Shown: positions 31,263-42,254 of the stretch, piece after piece
Position numbering within the stretch: position 1 is the first letter of the stretch
Layout of the letters: each line of letters begins with the position of its first letter
Assembly: GCA_001574975.1 (NCBI GenBank)
Contig: KQ965743.1
Coordinates: forward strand, 247,660-311,659
Direction: 5' to 3'
DNA from: Gonapodya prolifera JEL478
Lineage: Eukaryota > Monoblepharomycota > Monoblepharidomycetes > Monoblepharidales > Gonapodyaceae
DNA: 64,000 nucleotides
The notes under the pieces: model-generated
Told to the model about the DNA's origin: nothing
The model's database searches: none
The model's input: the letters and a program-made list of their open reading frames with translations, nothing else
Translations under genes and position numbers: made by a program

Positions 31263-34200
31263 AGTGATTCAAATTTAAAAACCTTATAAAACCATCGGGT
31301 GGAATGGGGTAGTCAATCGTGGAACCTCTTCCTCGTAAACACTTGACGCAAGCACATGAATCTAGATTCTTGCCTGAGTTACGGGGAGAGATGAACTTAT
31401 CGCCACCATTACACGAAACTCACCCCGACACTTAAAGCAAATCCAGAAAGAATTCTTAGCGAGATCGAATATTTTGAGTCCATGTCTATTCCAAATGCAA
31501 GCCGAGCAATATAAAGCTGTGCATTCGTTGCAGTTGAGTTTTAGGCGAGGCCTTGTTGATCTGCAACAATGACAAGTCATTGAGTCCGTTTCTAGCCTCT
31601 GTTGGCAAAGAATGAGCTTGACAGTAGACGCGAAGCACATTATGAACTTACGGCGGCATAACGAAAGCTCCATGAAATAGTACCGGTGGAACGCTCAGCT
31701 GATCCCAGATGATTGATGCTGAAAAGCACGCTCCGGTCGCGTAAAGACCCAAAAACAAACACGCGGGATTTTACTCTTACACAAATGGAACACCAGATTC
31801 AGGGTTGTTCACGAAGATCGAAGATAGCGTTTCAAGTTTCTCGCGAAATGAATCAGTGTACTTGGCGATTCTGGTGACTGCATCGTCAAATGCTTTCTTC
31901 GCTTCCTTAATTCGATTCCAGAGCTCGTCCACGCTGTACTGTTCACGAAGTACGAAAGATTTTGAGGTATGTTGACACGACCTCTCATTCCCGTGGCATT
32001 CCAAGCAGATATCAAATGGCACAGGATCTACTGCAATTTCTATGTTCCCAACAGGTTGGGATTCTGGGCAGAAATCATTGGGCCCTCCACTTTCCAATGA
32101 TGGTGTGGCCGAAGGGTTCTCGCATTGGAGACAAGACCAGCCCCGATTGAAAATATCACAGCGGCAAAAATCACAAACAAGCGTTCCACGAGACTCCGAC
32201 GGCCAGTGCCCTATCTGATGATAGACATTGTCGTCTTGGATGTCCTCGTCCTTAATTATCGCAGCTAGAAGGTGAATCAATTTACCCAATTCGTTTAGGA
32301 GGGATACAACATATTCGCAGTCAGTTGAAGATGGTTGAGCTGTATCTTTCGGATCATTTCCCGCCAGCTGAGAGCCACAAGGTCTCTCGGTGAGTTCTGT
32401 GGCTCGGTCAGTTGAAGCAGGCAAAGTAGACGTAGAAGATGTTAGAGCGAAGGCTACCTCGTCAGATCGAATGTCGTTGCTGAGGGTAGAGGAGATCGGG
32501 GGGGATTCGACCGATTGACCATCTCGACGATCCTCTGAGATTTCCAAAGCTTTGTCGGAGTCGCATTCTGTTGGCTGATCCTTCCCAACGTAATGTCGCC
32601 GCGAGCGCTTTGCACTTTTTGCTTCCGTTGCAACTCTATTTTTGGAAGCCCATCTGCCCCGGGCTTTGGATTTCGCACCGGCGGCATGTCCCTTCGATCC
32701 AGTGACAAAAGTTGCATGACTGCGACGCTCTTCATCTTCGGATGGTTCGTAGTCGTGGTCGGAAAGGTCGCTCTCACTGAAAAGAGGAGGGCACGCCGTT
32801 GATCCAAAAGTTATTCGGGCGATCGAAATCACACAGACCTCGAATATGTATGTGTTTGATTCTGTTCACTTCGGAGTTTCTCAATCGATGGATCTGAATC
32901 TTGCGAAGCCCTGTTCTATCGAGGTCAATAAATAATTCCGGTAAGCTCGTTCTGATGACTCACGCCGTCATTTGTAATGGCTTCTGGCTATCAGTTGCAC
33001 CAGCGTTTCCAATCAATGTCGAGGTTGTTGCTTGAAATTTATTGTCTCTTCTGTACTCATACCCATTGGTGCTGTTGGCAGAGTTGCTTTCCATATTCTC
33101 CCACTGAAAGTTCCGCAATTTCTCCGTTATCCCCAAAAGAGCGAACATGGCCATCGTCTTCATTTTATATGTTTCCATTTTGAAGTTGAGGCGGTAGCGC
33201 GGCAGAATTTTTCGGACACACATTTCGACACTGTCTCCAGTCGTGCGGTTCCAAGAGAACTGCAATGGCGATAAATTGAACTGCATCAGATTCGTTACAA
33301 AAAAGATGTATGTCATGCGACCAGTACCTTGAGATTTTTACCTCCCACGTTGAGGACTTGATGGGCAGAATCACTGGGGAGCAAAACAAAGTCCCCAGGC
33401 CTTTGTGCAAACACAAAGACTTCAGGAACAGGCCGCTCGGCGGTCGATTTAGTGCTCTCAAACGGCATATAGTAGTTGTCGAAATGAAGATTGTGTCCCG
33501 AGTCTGTGGCGAAACGCTTCTCAAGAAGATGGTCCCACTTTTCAGGGGTGAGCGCATACCTGTCCAAACCTTCGCTGCCTCCTGGCTCCTGTTTGTCGGG
33601 AAGACAGTCCACAAAGCGTAAGCGCCCTCGTCAGCATCCAACATGACATTGTGTCCCAAGCTGTCAAGAGGTCAAAAGTTGTCGGAGTCTGCTACCGCGG
33701 CACATGATTTGATCAATCACTCAACACACCAGCAGCAAAGATCCCAGTGACCAGGAGTAAAAGATCCATCCGCTCCGATATAAAGCATTAGATTTGTGGA
33801 GCGCAAATTCTCCGGCAAATAAGACATCAGGTCTTTGGGTCCTAAATATCGGAAATTTGGTGGCAATTTCGACATAACGTGGTCTCGCCACTCGACAGGA
33901 CAGTCCAAATCTTTGCCGTAAAGTCGTTTTTCCGCATCCTCTGGTGCGTTTAAGTGGTCCAGAAATCTCTTTAGTGTCCAGTCGGTTCCAAAATCCTCCC
34001 CCGTCCTCACATCCCGGGGTTCCAGTTTTGAATCGCCATGACGCTCATACAGATATTGCATTGTAAGGGGAGCATCTCCGGTTTGGAGCTGAAATCCTTC
34101 CAACGCGTTCGTAATTACGACTGGCTTCCCCCCCGCCAGGATGTTTTCAACCTCAGTCACTAGAGCTTCCTTATCCTGATACTCTCTCGCATCAAGCTTG

Positions 34201-34403
34201 GTGATCGGCAAAAAGTTCGGGGCAAGCGAAGATGGGACGTTCTCTAGCAACACTGGCAGGTCTCTTGGAAGCAATGAGGTGTCTGGAATGTGTGGATCCC
34301 ATGCATCGATGGCACCGACTCGTCGTACTCGAGTCCTTGTGCTCGTCCTTATCATTATTTTCGCCGACGTTGAGTTGCACGACCAGTGGCACTGGTGCAC
34401 CAT
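31171..34403 (-). CDS. JmjC-domain protein with C-terminal 4CXXC-type zinc finger
   Basis: Candidate Fe(II)/2-oxoglutarate-dependent histone demethylase. Residues 1-230 include ILAGGKPVVITNALEGFQL and SYLPENLRSTNLMLYIGADG. Next is TPGHWDLC, which carries the HxD metal pair. Later exons give YALTPEKWDHLLEKRFATDS, RPGDFVLLPSDSAHQVLNVG (distal histidine) and QFSWNRTTGDSVEMCVRKIL. A spliced exon then gives a charged linker, a Cys-rich block (LVCDFCRCDIFNRGWSCLQC, FDICLECHGNERSCQH) and, at the end, CHCCRSTRPRLKLNCNEC, YCSACIWNRHG, WICFKCRG and CACVKCLRGRG, the spacing of zf-4CXXC_R1 fingers (CDCA7 family). Unspliced, the frame stops at 31171; spliced, it enters the following entry. The start at 34403 is the first ATG of the frame. 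Confidence 0.82.
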
Positions 34404-34706
34404 GAGTCAAGCGGCAGCTGGCACCAAACGCTGCCACTTTCAGTCACACCAATCGTGCACAAAAACAGATGAGAGGCATGCGTCCTCTACACCTGTGTAT
34501 CGATTAAATATGTACACATTCGATAGTCATGTGAATTAAAGGTTCGACGATATTTGCCTATAAGGGTCGGCATCGTAAAACGCAGTTGGATAGCTTTGTT
34601 GAGAACAAATCGCTAGAATGATTGTAATGGAGCGATTTGTGGTGATTTTACGGAGAACGGCAGGCACACCTTCCCACTTAATAAGTGCAAAGCCAATGAA
34701 AGTAAC
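34404..34706. other. Shared upstream region of JmjC gene and LDB17
   Basis: About 300 nt between divergent starts. It is AT-richer than the flanking coding DNA. No RNA gene or exon is supported here, and it most likely holds the promoters of both genes. Confidence 0.5.
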
Positions 34707-36581
34707 ATGAAATCTGGTGGACGCGAAGACTGCGAGAACAACGAAGGAGATTTGGATGTCCTCTTCAACGGTCAGTGACTCGTGGATGGCACTGCTGGGA
34801 GGGAGTGCTCACTCCTGCACCTGAACTTCGTGTTCCCCCTTCTTCACCGCTCGGATCTCCTCAATGCACTCAGACTTACAGGAAATATTAACCGGCGAAG
34901 ACCTGAGATTGACAGTGTCGGCCGTCGTCGACAGAATCGAACAGACTGCGCTCCCCCAACAACAACTGGAGGGGGTCTGCTTTGCAGTCGTCAATTCATA
35001 TGCACCCCTTACTCGGGTGTCCGCAAACGACTCCTCTGTTGAAATTGGGGCGTCCGATGATTTCAATGTCACCTCTTGGCTGCTGTCTGAAGTTCTCTCT
35101 GATTGCCCAACCCAAACTCTAAATGAGAGTTCAACAGAGTCCAATCTTTCACACGAGAGTGACAGTATGAAAATTCATACCACTCGCTTGAATCGCCGCA
35201 CCGACATCATTTACTCTCTCATCCTCGCCGTGAGCACATTGGATCGTGGCAAAGAGAAGAACGTAGCCTCGAGTCTTTCTACCACCAATAACATCACCGG
35301 TCTATTACGGAAAGCTGGAGGTCTACATAAACTTCGAGATGAGGTTCGCCTGTTTCTATTGCAGTGACGGTTTCGATACGTAATGTCACGATATTCAGGT
35401 TGCTCAAGTATATCCAGGTCTTTCTGTATCCTCTTCGACTCCCTATCGCATATTGAGGATTCGGCTCATTAGCAGCTGCGTGCAATCCGCTGGGAAGCTA
35501 GCACCAGAAGAACTAGGTGAGTTGAGACACCGAGCAAAAATGAACACTCTTTTATTCATTTTTCGAAGCTCTCTTTGATGAAACCTTTCTGCAAAATATT
35601 TTTGATCTTGTTGAGGCGACAAGGGAAAATGAAGACGAATGTTACGCCACTATTGAATTGATAGTGAGTTCGTGTGCGCTCCTGGAGGTTAGGTGCAAAA
35701 ATTCACATACTGTGGAAATCAGGTGTCTTTAAATGAACAGTTTCTCGTCGCGCAAAGGGAAAATTTAGTGCTCAGCACGTTGAAGTCTCGTCACGGTTCC
35801 TCGAAAACCTTCGCAGAGAATTTGGTTTTCATTTTCAATCGTGCAGGTACTGTCTCCTCTATTTCAAATAAACTGAGCCTTTAAGATCTGGGTGACTTCA
35901 CCAGAGGATACCCGTATTCAATTGCAACTTCTGAAACTTTTTTACGTGCTCTTCGCGGATACCACTCTCTCCCATTTTCTGTACCCGAATGACCTTCGCG
36001 TTGTCCTGGACGTAATACTTCGTGAAGTACCAAACCTCGACTTAAACCATGCAGCACTACGAGCTGCCTACCTCCGCGTTCTCAAACCACTTTTGTTTCA
36101 AACAGGATTAGTTGAAATGAAATATAAGCTGGAAGAAGTAAAGAGCGCTGCGCTTGCGATATGGAAAGCTGGAGAAGGCGATGTTGATGACACAAGCAGG
36201 AGGGTGGCAGAACGACTCTTGGTTTCTTTGGATGTGGATATCGCCAGACCACACGTGGTTGCACGACAGGAGCTGCGTCCCGAGATGCAAGAACCCTTGT
36301 CTCTGAACACTCAGTCTTTCCCCCTCAAAAATGAACGTCTTGATGTCGTTCATTCGCCTGCACTTTTCGTGCAATCCACATTTCCCGCCTCCCCTACAGA
36401 GGAGGATTCGAAGGATTCGAACCCCTTTTCTGCACCTCCGTCACCTGAACTCGATCCATTCCGCTCTCATCCGCCTTCTGAATCAGGGTCTCCCACTCAA
36501 AGTCGGTTTTGGGAGCAACCTCTGGTTGGATTTGGCGCAAAACCAATTCGTGAGGTATCCGTTGATCCGTTTAGCGACTGA
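34707..36581 (+). CDS. LDB17: Ldb17/SPIN90-family actin regulator (DUF2013)
   Basis: Cortical-patch protein that helps Arp2/3-driven actin assembly in endocytosis. Exon 1 (MKSGGREDCENNEGDLDVLF) splices in phase to DLQEILTGEDLRLTVSAVVD. Following exons are helical and armadillo-like. The diagnostic exon reads IQLQLLKLFYVLFADTTLSH, FLYPNDLRVVLDVILREVPN, ALRAAYLRVLKPLLFQTG and VDDTSRRVAERLLVSLDVD, matching the conserved core of Ldb17 and SPIN90. The tail is disordered and Pro/Ser-rich with SPTEEDSKDSNPFSAPPSP, an NPF-containing stretch, and ends VSVDPFSD. Around five introns are inferred. The NPF and DPF tripeptides fit binding to EH-domain and adaptor proteins. Confidence 0.82.
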
Positions 36582-36702
36582 ATGTACGTAAAAACATCTT
36601 GTATATGTACAATTGCATACAAATTCGTGACATGTTGATATGAACAATGAGTTGTGCTTTGTCCGAAGCGATCATCCGACTCCCGATTTCCTTCAGCACT
36701 GC

Positions 36703-37509
36703 ATGGTGGGTGCAATCATCCATCATGAGATTGAGATATCGTGGTGATGGATTTGATATCCAGCCTGTTGACTTCACGGTCCGCTAAGCGTCGACTCCAC
36801 TGCTCTCTTCTCATTCTTCACTTGCCCAGTCAGTGACGTTCCAGACGGATCTCGGCGACATCAAGATCGAGGTCTTCTGCGAAGCAGTGCCTCGGACAGC
36901 AGAAAACTTCCTTGCTCTTTGCGCCAGCGGATACTATGACGGGTGCATCTTCCACCGGTAAGTTGTCTCACCCGCAAAGGCCCAAACCATAACCGCTTAT
37001 GCTCCTTTGCGTGATGGCCCAGAAATATAAAGGGCTTCATGGTTCAAACCGGGGATCCCACTGGAAGTGGAAAGGGGGGTACATCAATATGGGGGAGGAA
37101 GTTTGAGGATGAAATAAAATCCACCCTGAAGGTGAGTCGTTGCAAACGTTTTCTCAGCGCCTCGGTCGAATGTTCTCATACGTCAATTTCTGCTTAAGCA
37201 CAATGCAAGAGGAATCGTCTCAATGGCAAACTCGGGAGCAGATACGAACGGTAGTCAATTCTTCATCACATATGCAAAACTCTCCCAACTCGACACCAAG
37301 TACACCGTTTTTGGTAAAGTAATTGACGGAATGGAAACTCTGGACGCGCTCGAGAAGGTTCCAGTGGACGAAAGAAGTAGACCAGTTCAGGATGTGAAGA
37401 TTCGGGCGGTTTTAATTCATGCAAATCCAAGTACGTAACTAGCTTTCTGTGGCTCCGCTTGATGCCTCGTAATTTCTATTCCTTCATCCCAGTCGCTGAA
37501 AATCAATGA
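36703..37509 (+). CDS. PPIL3: Cyclophilin PPIL3 (peptidyl-prolyl isomerase)
   Basis: Single-domain cyclophilin found in activated spliceosomes. The first coding exon is only the ATG (36703-36705), followed by a 124-nt intron, then [102 protein letters not shown] and VLIHANP, with a last small exon IAENQ. The length of about 160 residues equals human PPIL3, and each exon aligns without gaps. The active-site arginine (FHR), FxxQ and NGSQFF are all present. Confidence 0.95.
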
Positions 37510-37535
37510 ACCTTGTATCATGTACTCAGTAGCAT

Positions 37536-39049
37536 TCAGATTGACGCGCCTCCTGGACAATTTTCATAGCACAATTTGATCCATTCTGTCACCTTATCCG
37601 CTCTTGATCGATTATGGAGTCCTCCTGCGTCGTTGACTTCCCAGCAGTGCCCCGCCAGAACCAGTGGCGAGCCTGCAAGTGGAGTCCAGCGAGAGAATTG
37701 TCGGCGCTCCGGCTGGACTCTCTGGCACAAAGCGATTGTCTTTGCCACTGATATCCGTTTCACCAGGCGAGCCCACGACAAAGCCCACAGAACGCTGTAT
37801 TCCACTTCTTTTAGTATTGCTGCACCGCGTTCCAATTGCGCAACCGTCGCCCCTTTGTTAATGCGGCGAAGCATCTCGTCGCATCCACTTTCAAAGCCAA
37901 GGAAAACCTAATGACACCCGCTCTCAAACATGGCGCTGGCCAATTTGTGAGAGACTTGATCTGCACGACAATTGCAGTACCAGGAAATGTCGTGGCCACG
38001 ATCGATGATTCCATTGCAGAGTTTGAGCAATCGAGATGGTTGGACGGTAAGCACATCATCAACAAGCGACACTTCGCGCACTCCCATGTCTTTTGAGAGG
38101 CGTTCCAGCTCGTCAAGCACCCGATCAACAGGGAAACCGCGTACCTGGAAGAGTGAAGATTATTTTATACACCATTATTTTAAAGTGGTGTCGGAGTGAT
38201 GATGATGCTCACCTTACGACCATGCAATTGCGGGGATGAACAAAAACCGCATTTGAACGGGCAACACGCTTTGGGTCTGGTGCTCAATAGTTGTACAACG
38301 GCGCGGAGGAATCAAGGCGTGGGAATGGGAGTGCTTCAAAAGCGCTCGCATCAACCCGTAAAATCGTATCATCGTTCGGCCTGGTCATGCCACGAACAAG
38401 AACTCCCGGGAGGGCAGACAGAAATTGCAACCGGTACTTATTAGTTGCTTTGCTCTTGAAGATTTTCACGATTTCGGGAAACAGTGGCTCGCCTTCCCCC
38501 CTAACAACAACATTGACCGAGGGGCATTTTTGAAACACGTCCGCTGGGCTGAATCCAGCGTGTGGTCCTCCCGCAATGACGACGAGCTCATTATTCTTGC
38601 GGCCTGCGAGAAGTCCTTCACCCTCCTAGCCCAGTCCTCCACGATTGAGCATGTTTTCCCCGTGACGGTGAATCCCACGGCTGCCGGGCGAGCCTCCCGG
38701 ACTGCATTGAGTGTATCGGCAATTGACACTTTGTGTCCGTCGGCATCGACAACTTTGCAAATATCACCGCGGATTATTCAGGTGTGAGAATGGTAAGACC
38801 GATGTCACCAGAGCAATCGAGAGGGTCCGCCGTGGCTGCGAGCTGGTAGAGGCCCAAGGGAGGGTACAGAGATCCCCTGCGGGTGAATGTGGAACAAGCC
38901 CCTGGCGGGTGCAAGAGGATCACGGGAGTTTGTGCACGGGTTGCCGCAATGGACGAGCATCGGAGGCCCTGAGCTGCGGGCCTTGTCTGCTCATTGAAAG
39001 TGTTAATAATCCTTCCAAAATTCATGGTGTGGAATTTGAAACTGAGCAT
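37536..39049 (-). CDS. B12-binding-domain radical SAM protein with reading-frame breaks
   Basis: Protein of the bacterial-type cobalamin-binding radical SAM family. N-terminus: HPPGACSTFTRRGSLYPPLG, YQLAATADP, then after an intron VVDADGHKVSIADTLNA and ARPAAVGFTVTGKTCSIVED, GGPHAGFSPADVFQKCP and VVVRGEGEPLFPEIVKIFK, the layout of the B12-binding Rossmann domain. The radical SAM cluster is ACCPFKCGFCSSPQL (CxxxCxxC), followed by LDELERLSKDMGVREVSLVD, DRGHDISWYCNCRAD and CDEMLRRINKGATVAQ. The frame slips by one base after WARRVKDFSQAA (near 38610). It slips again within an A run (near 37815) and shifts back near 37753, where the GSPGET motif is found out of frame. It may be a decaying gene, a tolerated double shift or sequencing error. 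Confidence 0.72.
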
Positions 39050-39234
39050 GCGGGATAAGGGGCGTATGCGATGACGGAATTTGCACAGTGGTGGTGACAA
39101 GTGACACATTTGGACACTCGATGACGAAGGTTATGATTCATATTCACACGCATATTACAAGTCTCAACCGCAATTAGACCCTCCAAAGACCCTCTTTGTC
39201 GACGAGGAATCGAATCAAATATGCTTCAACGTCT

Positions 39235-40635
39235 TCAAAAGTCCAAATCCATCGCACTCGCAGAGTCGCTCCGTTGGTCCTCGTCTGTCCCGCTCTCTGT
39301 TACCATCCCATCTCTATCGACTGAAGAAGTCCCACCGACATCCTCGATGTCCGTGACCTCTTGAATGCGTTCGTCGGGTATTCTCTCCCACTCTTCGATC
39401 GCGTCCTGCGACTGCGCTTCTGGCGCAGAGGATCGGAAGAGGATAACCTCACTGCCACGGCGAGGCCCCATGTCGAGACCGAATCCCGGAACTACGGGAC
39501 GCCTATCCCCGAAGTCCCATTGCCGTCGCCGGGCGCGCCAGGCGTCGTTCAGAATGGGATCGATGCAGAGAACAGACGGTGTAGGCGACGGCGGACGGCG
39601 GGCGATCGGAACGAGGGACGTGCAAGCGTCCGCGGAGTCGGATTCAAACGCGCTCGTGTCAAACTGGACCTTGCCGAGGGGACGAATGGCGCTGGGGGAG
39701 ATTGTTGGTGGGGGCGTTGGCGGGTGGATTTGCTCGAACGGCACAGAGAAGGGAAGCGACGGGGGAACAGAGAAGGTGGACGGAAAATACTGAGTTGGAT
39801 ATGCCTGTTGCGGATCCCTCGCTTCGTCATTGAGTTCCACGACCCGGGCGGGTTCCAAATTAATTTCCGAAGTGTTGCCGCGTAATCGAGAGGTCGGGCT
39901 CCCAGAAGGAGAGGTCACCACTCCTTGCGTCGTGGGGCGTCCGTTGGCCCAGTCGTCATAGCTGACATCCTCGATAATCACACCTCCTGAAGCCAACGAT
40001 CCCGCCATCTGCGAAGAAGAAGAGCCTGTTTTTCGAATTCGCTTGGCGCTTCGAGGAGGTGATGGAAAGCCGAATGCCGGATCAGTTCTTTGCCCGCCGC
40101 CACTCATGGAGAGTGTCGTGTCCAAGTCCGTTCCTGTTCGAATTTCGAGACCTTCTAGACCTTGCACGTCGTCATCGTCGTCTCTGTGGCGCTTATGACG
40201 AGATGGCGGGGAGGTTGCAGTGCTTGGCGGCCAAGTGAAGTCATGTCGACCTCCGCCCGCATCCATTGTTTCCTCCCCAATAGACTGTGTCGAAAATTTG
40301 GACGGTGGATCGGGTATGAAATATGAGGTTTGATCAATCCGCGGACGTTTTGAATAAGGGGTGAAGGAAACCGACTCCATTTCGATGTTGTCGGTTGTTT
40401 CGAGATTTGTAGGATTCGGGGAGGTAGAGGCCGTCCGAAGCGAAATTCGAGGAGTATCTGACGGGGAGGAGTCGGAGGAGTCGTCTGAAATCTCCTCGTA
40501 CTTGCGCCGCCTCGTGGCAGGTCGTGGAAAGACGGGGAATGGTGTCGGCTGGGACAAGGTGGGGTTCTGCAACCACTGTGATCCCAGGTGCGAGAATGGT
40601 TGTCTGTGGGAGGACTCCATTGCGACGCTCGCCAT
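39235..40635 (-). CDS. Intronless disordered protein with acidic C-terminus, unrecognised
   Basis: A single open frame of 466 codons from ATG at 40635 without visible introns, which is rare in this window. Composition is Ser/Pro/Asp-rich. NLS-like basic patches (PATRRRKYEEISDD, SRHKRHRDDDDDV, RSAKRIRKTGSS) are spread through the first half. The second half has Pro runs and the phrase SYDDWANGRPTTQGVV, which is also found in some fungal nuclear proteins with short conserved motifs. It ends with acidic QEVTDIEDVGGTSSV and ASAMDLDF. A nuclear regulatory or activation-type role is possible, but nothing specific is recognised. Confidence 0.65.
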   Translation of the reverse strand: MASVAMESSHRQPFSHLGSQWLQNPTLSQPTPFPVFPRPATRRRKYEEISDDSSDSSPSDTPRISLRTASTSPNPTNLETTDNIEMESVSFTPYSKRPRIDQTSYFIPDPPSKFSTQSIGEETMDAGGGRHDFTWPPSTATSPPSRHKRHRDDDDDVQGLEGLEIRTGTDLDTTLSMSGGGQRTDPAFGFPSPPRSAKRIRKTGSSSSQMAGSLASGGVIIEDVSYDDWANGRPTTQGVVTSPSGSPTSRLRGNTSEINLEPARVVELNDEARDPQQAYPTQYFPSTFSVPPSLPFSVPFEQIHPPTPPPTISPSAIRPLGKVQFDTSAFESDSADACTSLVPIARRPPSPTPSVLCIDPILNDAWRARRRQWDFGDRRPVVPGFGLDMGPRRGSEVILFRSSAPEAQSQDAIEEWERIPDERIQEVTDIEDVGGTSSVDRDGMVTESGTDEDQRSDSASAMDLDF

Positions 40636-40925
40636 TCACAGTTGATGGGAAGAGGAGGAGAGAAGGCTGTCGAACCGATCCGGATCAGCTTCCGACCCGG
40701 CTTCGCAACCCAGGCACACGACGCCGACTTACGTTTCGCTCGATACGGGTTAGTGTAAAAATCGATGGCCGCGTCGCCTGCTGCCTGGGTCTGAGCTTTC
40801 TGGTTGGGGAGCTGCTTTAGGGGTCCATGCAAAGAATTCTTCCGGTTCTTCCGGTTTCCATCGCCTTCTTAACCCACCCGCTCAGTCACACCCGCTCACT
40901 CACCAACACAATCAGTTCTTCCAAA

Positions 40926-41774
40926 ATGTCACAGTTCCCTAAAGTCAAGACGGCCTTTCAAGAAAGTGGCATCATTCCTGACGGTTCGTCAATCGATCCT
41001 GTGCGATGGGGCATTCCACTGACGGGTTGCTTACAAAACGGTTTTAGTTATTGGCGACATCACTCCAACCATTGATCTGTCGATCAAATACTCGGAAAAA
41101 ATCCAAGCGACGCTTGGAAATGAGCTCTCGCCTACCGGTCTGTTTCTCGATTGAAAGACGTCATCCTTCGCCTTGGCAACCTGAATCACGTCACACATCA
41201 GACACTCAGTCTGCGCCGCACATAATCTTGAATGATCCCCACGGGAGCTCCAGCACCCGATACGTGCTGGCGATGGTGGGTGAGTAAAAGCCACTGGTCA
41301 CATCGTTACGGACACCGTAACATTGCGTACGACACCCTGCAAGATCCCGATGCCCCATCGAGGGAGTCTCCAAGCAACGCTCAATATGTGCACTGGGTGA
41401 CCGAAATGGCAGGTGAACTCCCATAAATTGCCATTGCATTTGCGGGAACCGCCATCCCCTCTCCTTTCTCTCTCCTAGGATCTGGTACGAAACCGACCGT
41501 CAAACGCGACCTCGTGCAATACATGGGACCGGCCCCACCTTCGGGCACAGGATTCCATCGGTATGTCCTCTTTATTCGTCTCCACTTGTACTTGTCTTCA
41601 CATTTGTATTTTCCATGTCAAAGCTACGTGTTTCTGCTCTACCGCCACGAAGGAAAGGTGCACTTCAAGAGCGAGCCACCCAAGGACCGCAAAAACTTCA
41701 ACGTCGCCAAATGGTCTCAGGAAAATGGGATTGGAGATCCAGTCGGAGGAGAGTTTTACGTGGCGAAAACTTGA
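40926..41774 (+). CDS. Phosphatidylethanolamine-binding protein (PEBP/RKIP, carboxypeptidase Y inhibitor-like)
   Basis: Small ligand-binding protein of the PEBP family, which includes yeast Tfs1. Exons: MSQFPKVKTAFQESGIIPD; VIGDITPTIDLSIKYSEKI with LGNELSP; APHIILNDPHGSSSTRYVL; DPDAPSRESPSNAQYVHWVT; GSGTKPTVKRDLVQYMG with APPSGTGFHRYVF; and LLYRHEGKVHFKSEPPKDRK to the end YVAKT. The two family signatures DPDAPSR and GxxPPxGTGxHRYVFLLY (the latter across an intron) are intact, as are the pocket residues Asp and His. Introns are near 40985-41046, 41136-41202, 41279-41337, 41424-41480 and 41561-41622. Confidence 0.92.
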
Positions 41775-42254
41775 GAAACAGAGTAGGAATAACTACTCGT
41801 GCTAGGTTGATTTGTCTCCTGTGTTGTACCGGGAAAGGAAAAGGGTACCCACACATTCATTTATAACAGAATGAGGAGATGACTGACCGCGGCACTCACA
41901 TCACTCTCGTTCCATTCTCTCACGCTTGTGCACTTCTACTTCCTTCTTTTCCAGAAGATCTTCAATAACAATGTATGTAAACCGAATGCCGTTATCTTCG
42001 GGGTGCACAGATGCACGAGGTCCATTCGCCTAGAATGGAGGTCAGTGAAAGTTGCATACTGACATAAATGTTTCTAGGAGAAACAAGTGCCTTGACTCCT
42101 TAACGTGTGATGGTTTCAAATCATCCCAATAAATCAGCTATCAACTGGCACAACTGACCCCAATACATACATGGATTTGATTCGAGGAGTTTCCATCTAA
42201 TCACAATCAAAACTCGCAATCCGCAAAGCAATCCATCAGTCTAAGCAGCCGCAA
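41775..42254. other. Intergenic region, no gene seen
   Basis: 480 nt upstream of the DNA ligase gene. It is AT-rich, with a few pyrimidine tracts, and carries no open frame with recognisable content on either strand. Confidence 0.6.

Noticed and set aside
38060-38140. Possible separate gene starting LDELERLSKDMGVREV
   Set aside because: It continues the radical SAM domain after the CxxxCxxC exon and is one exon of the same gene.
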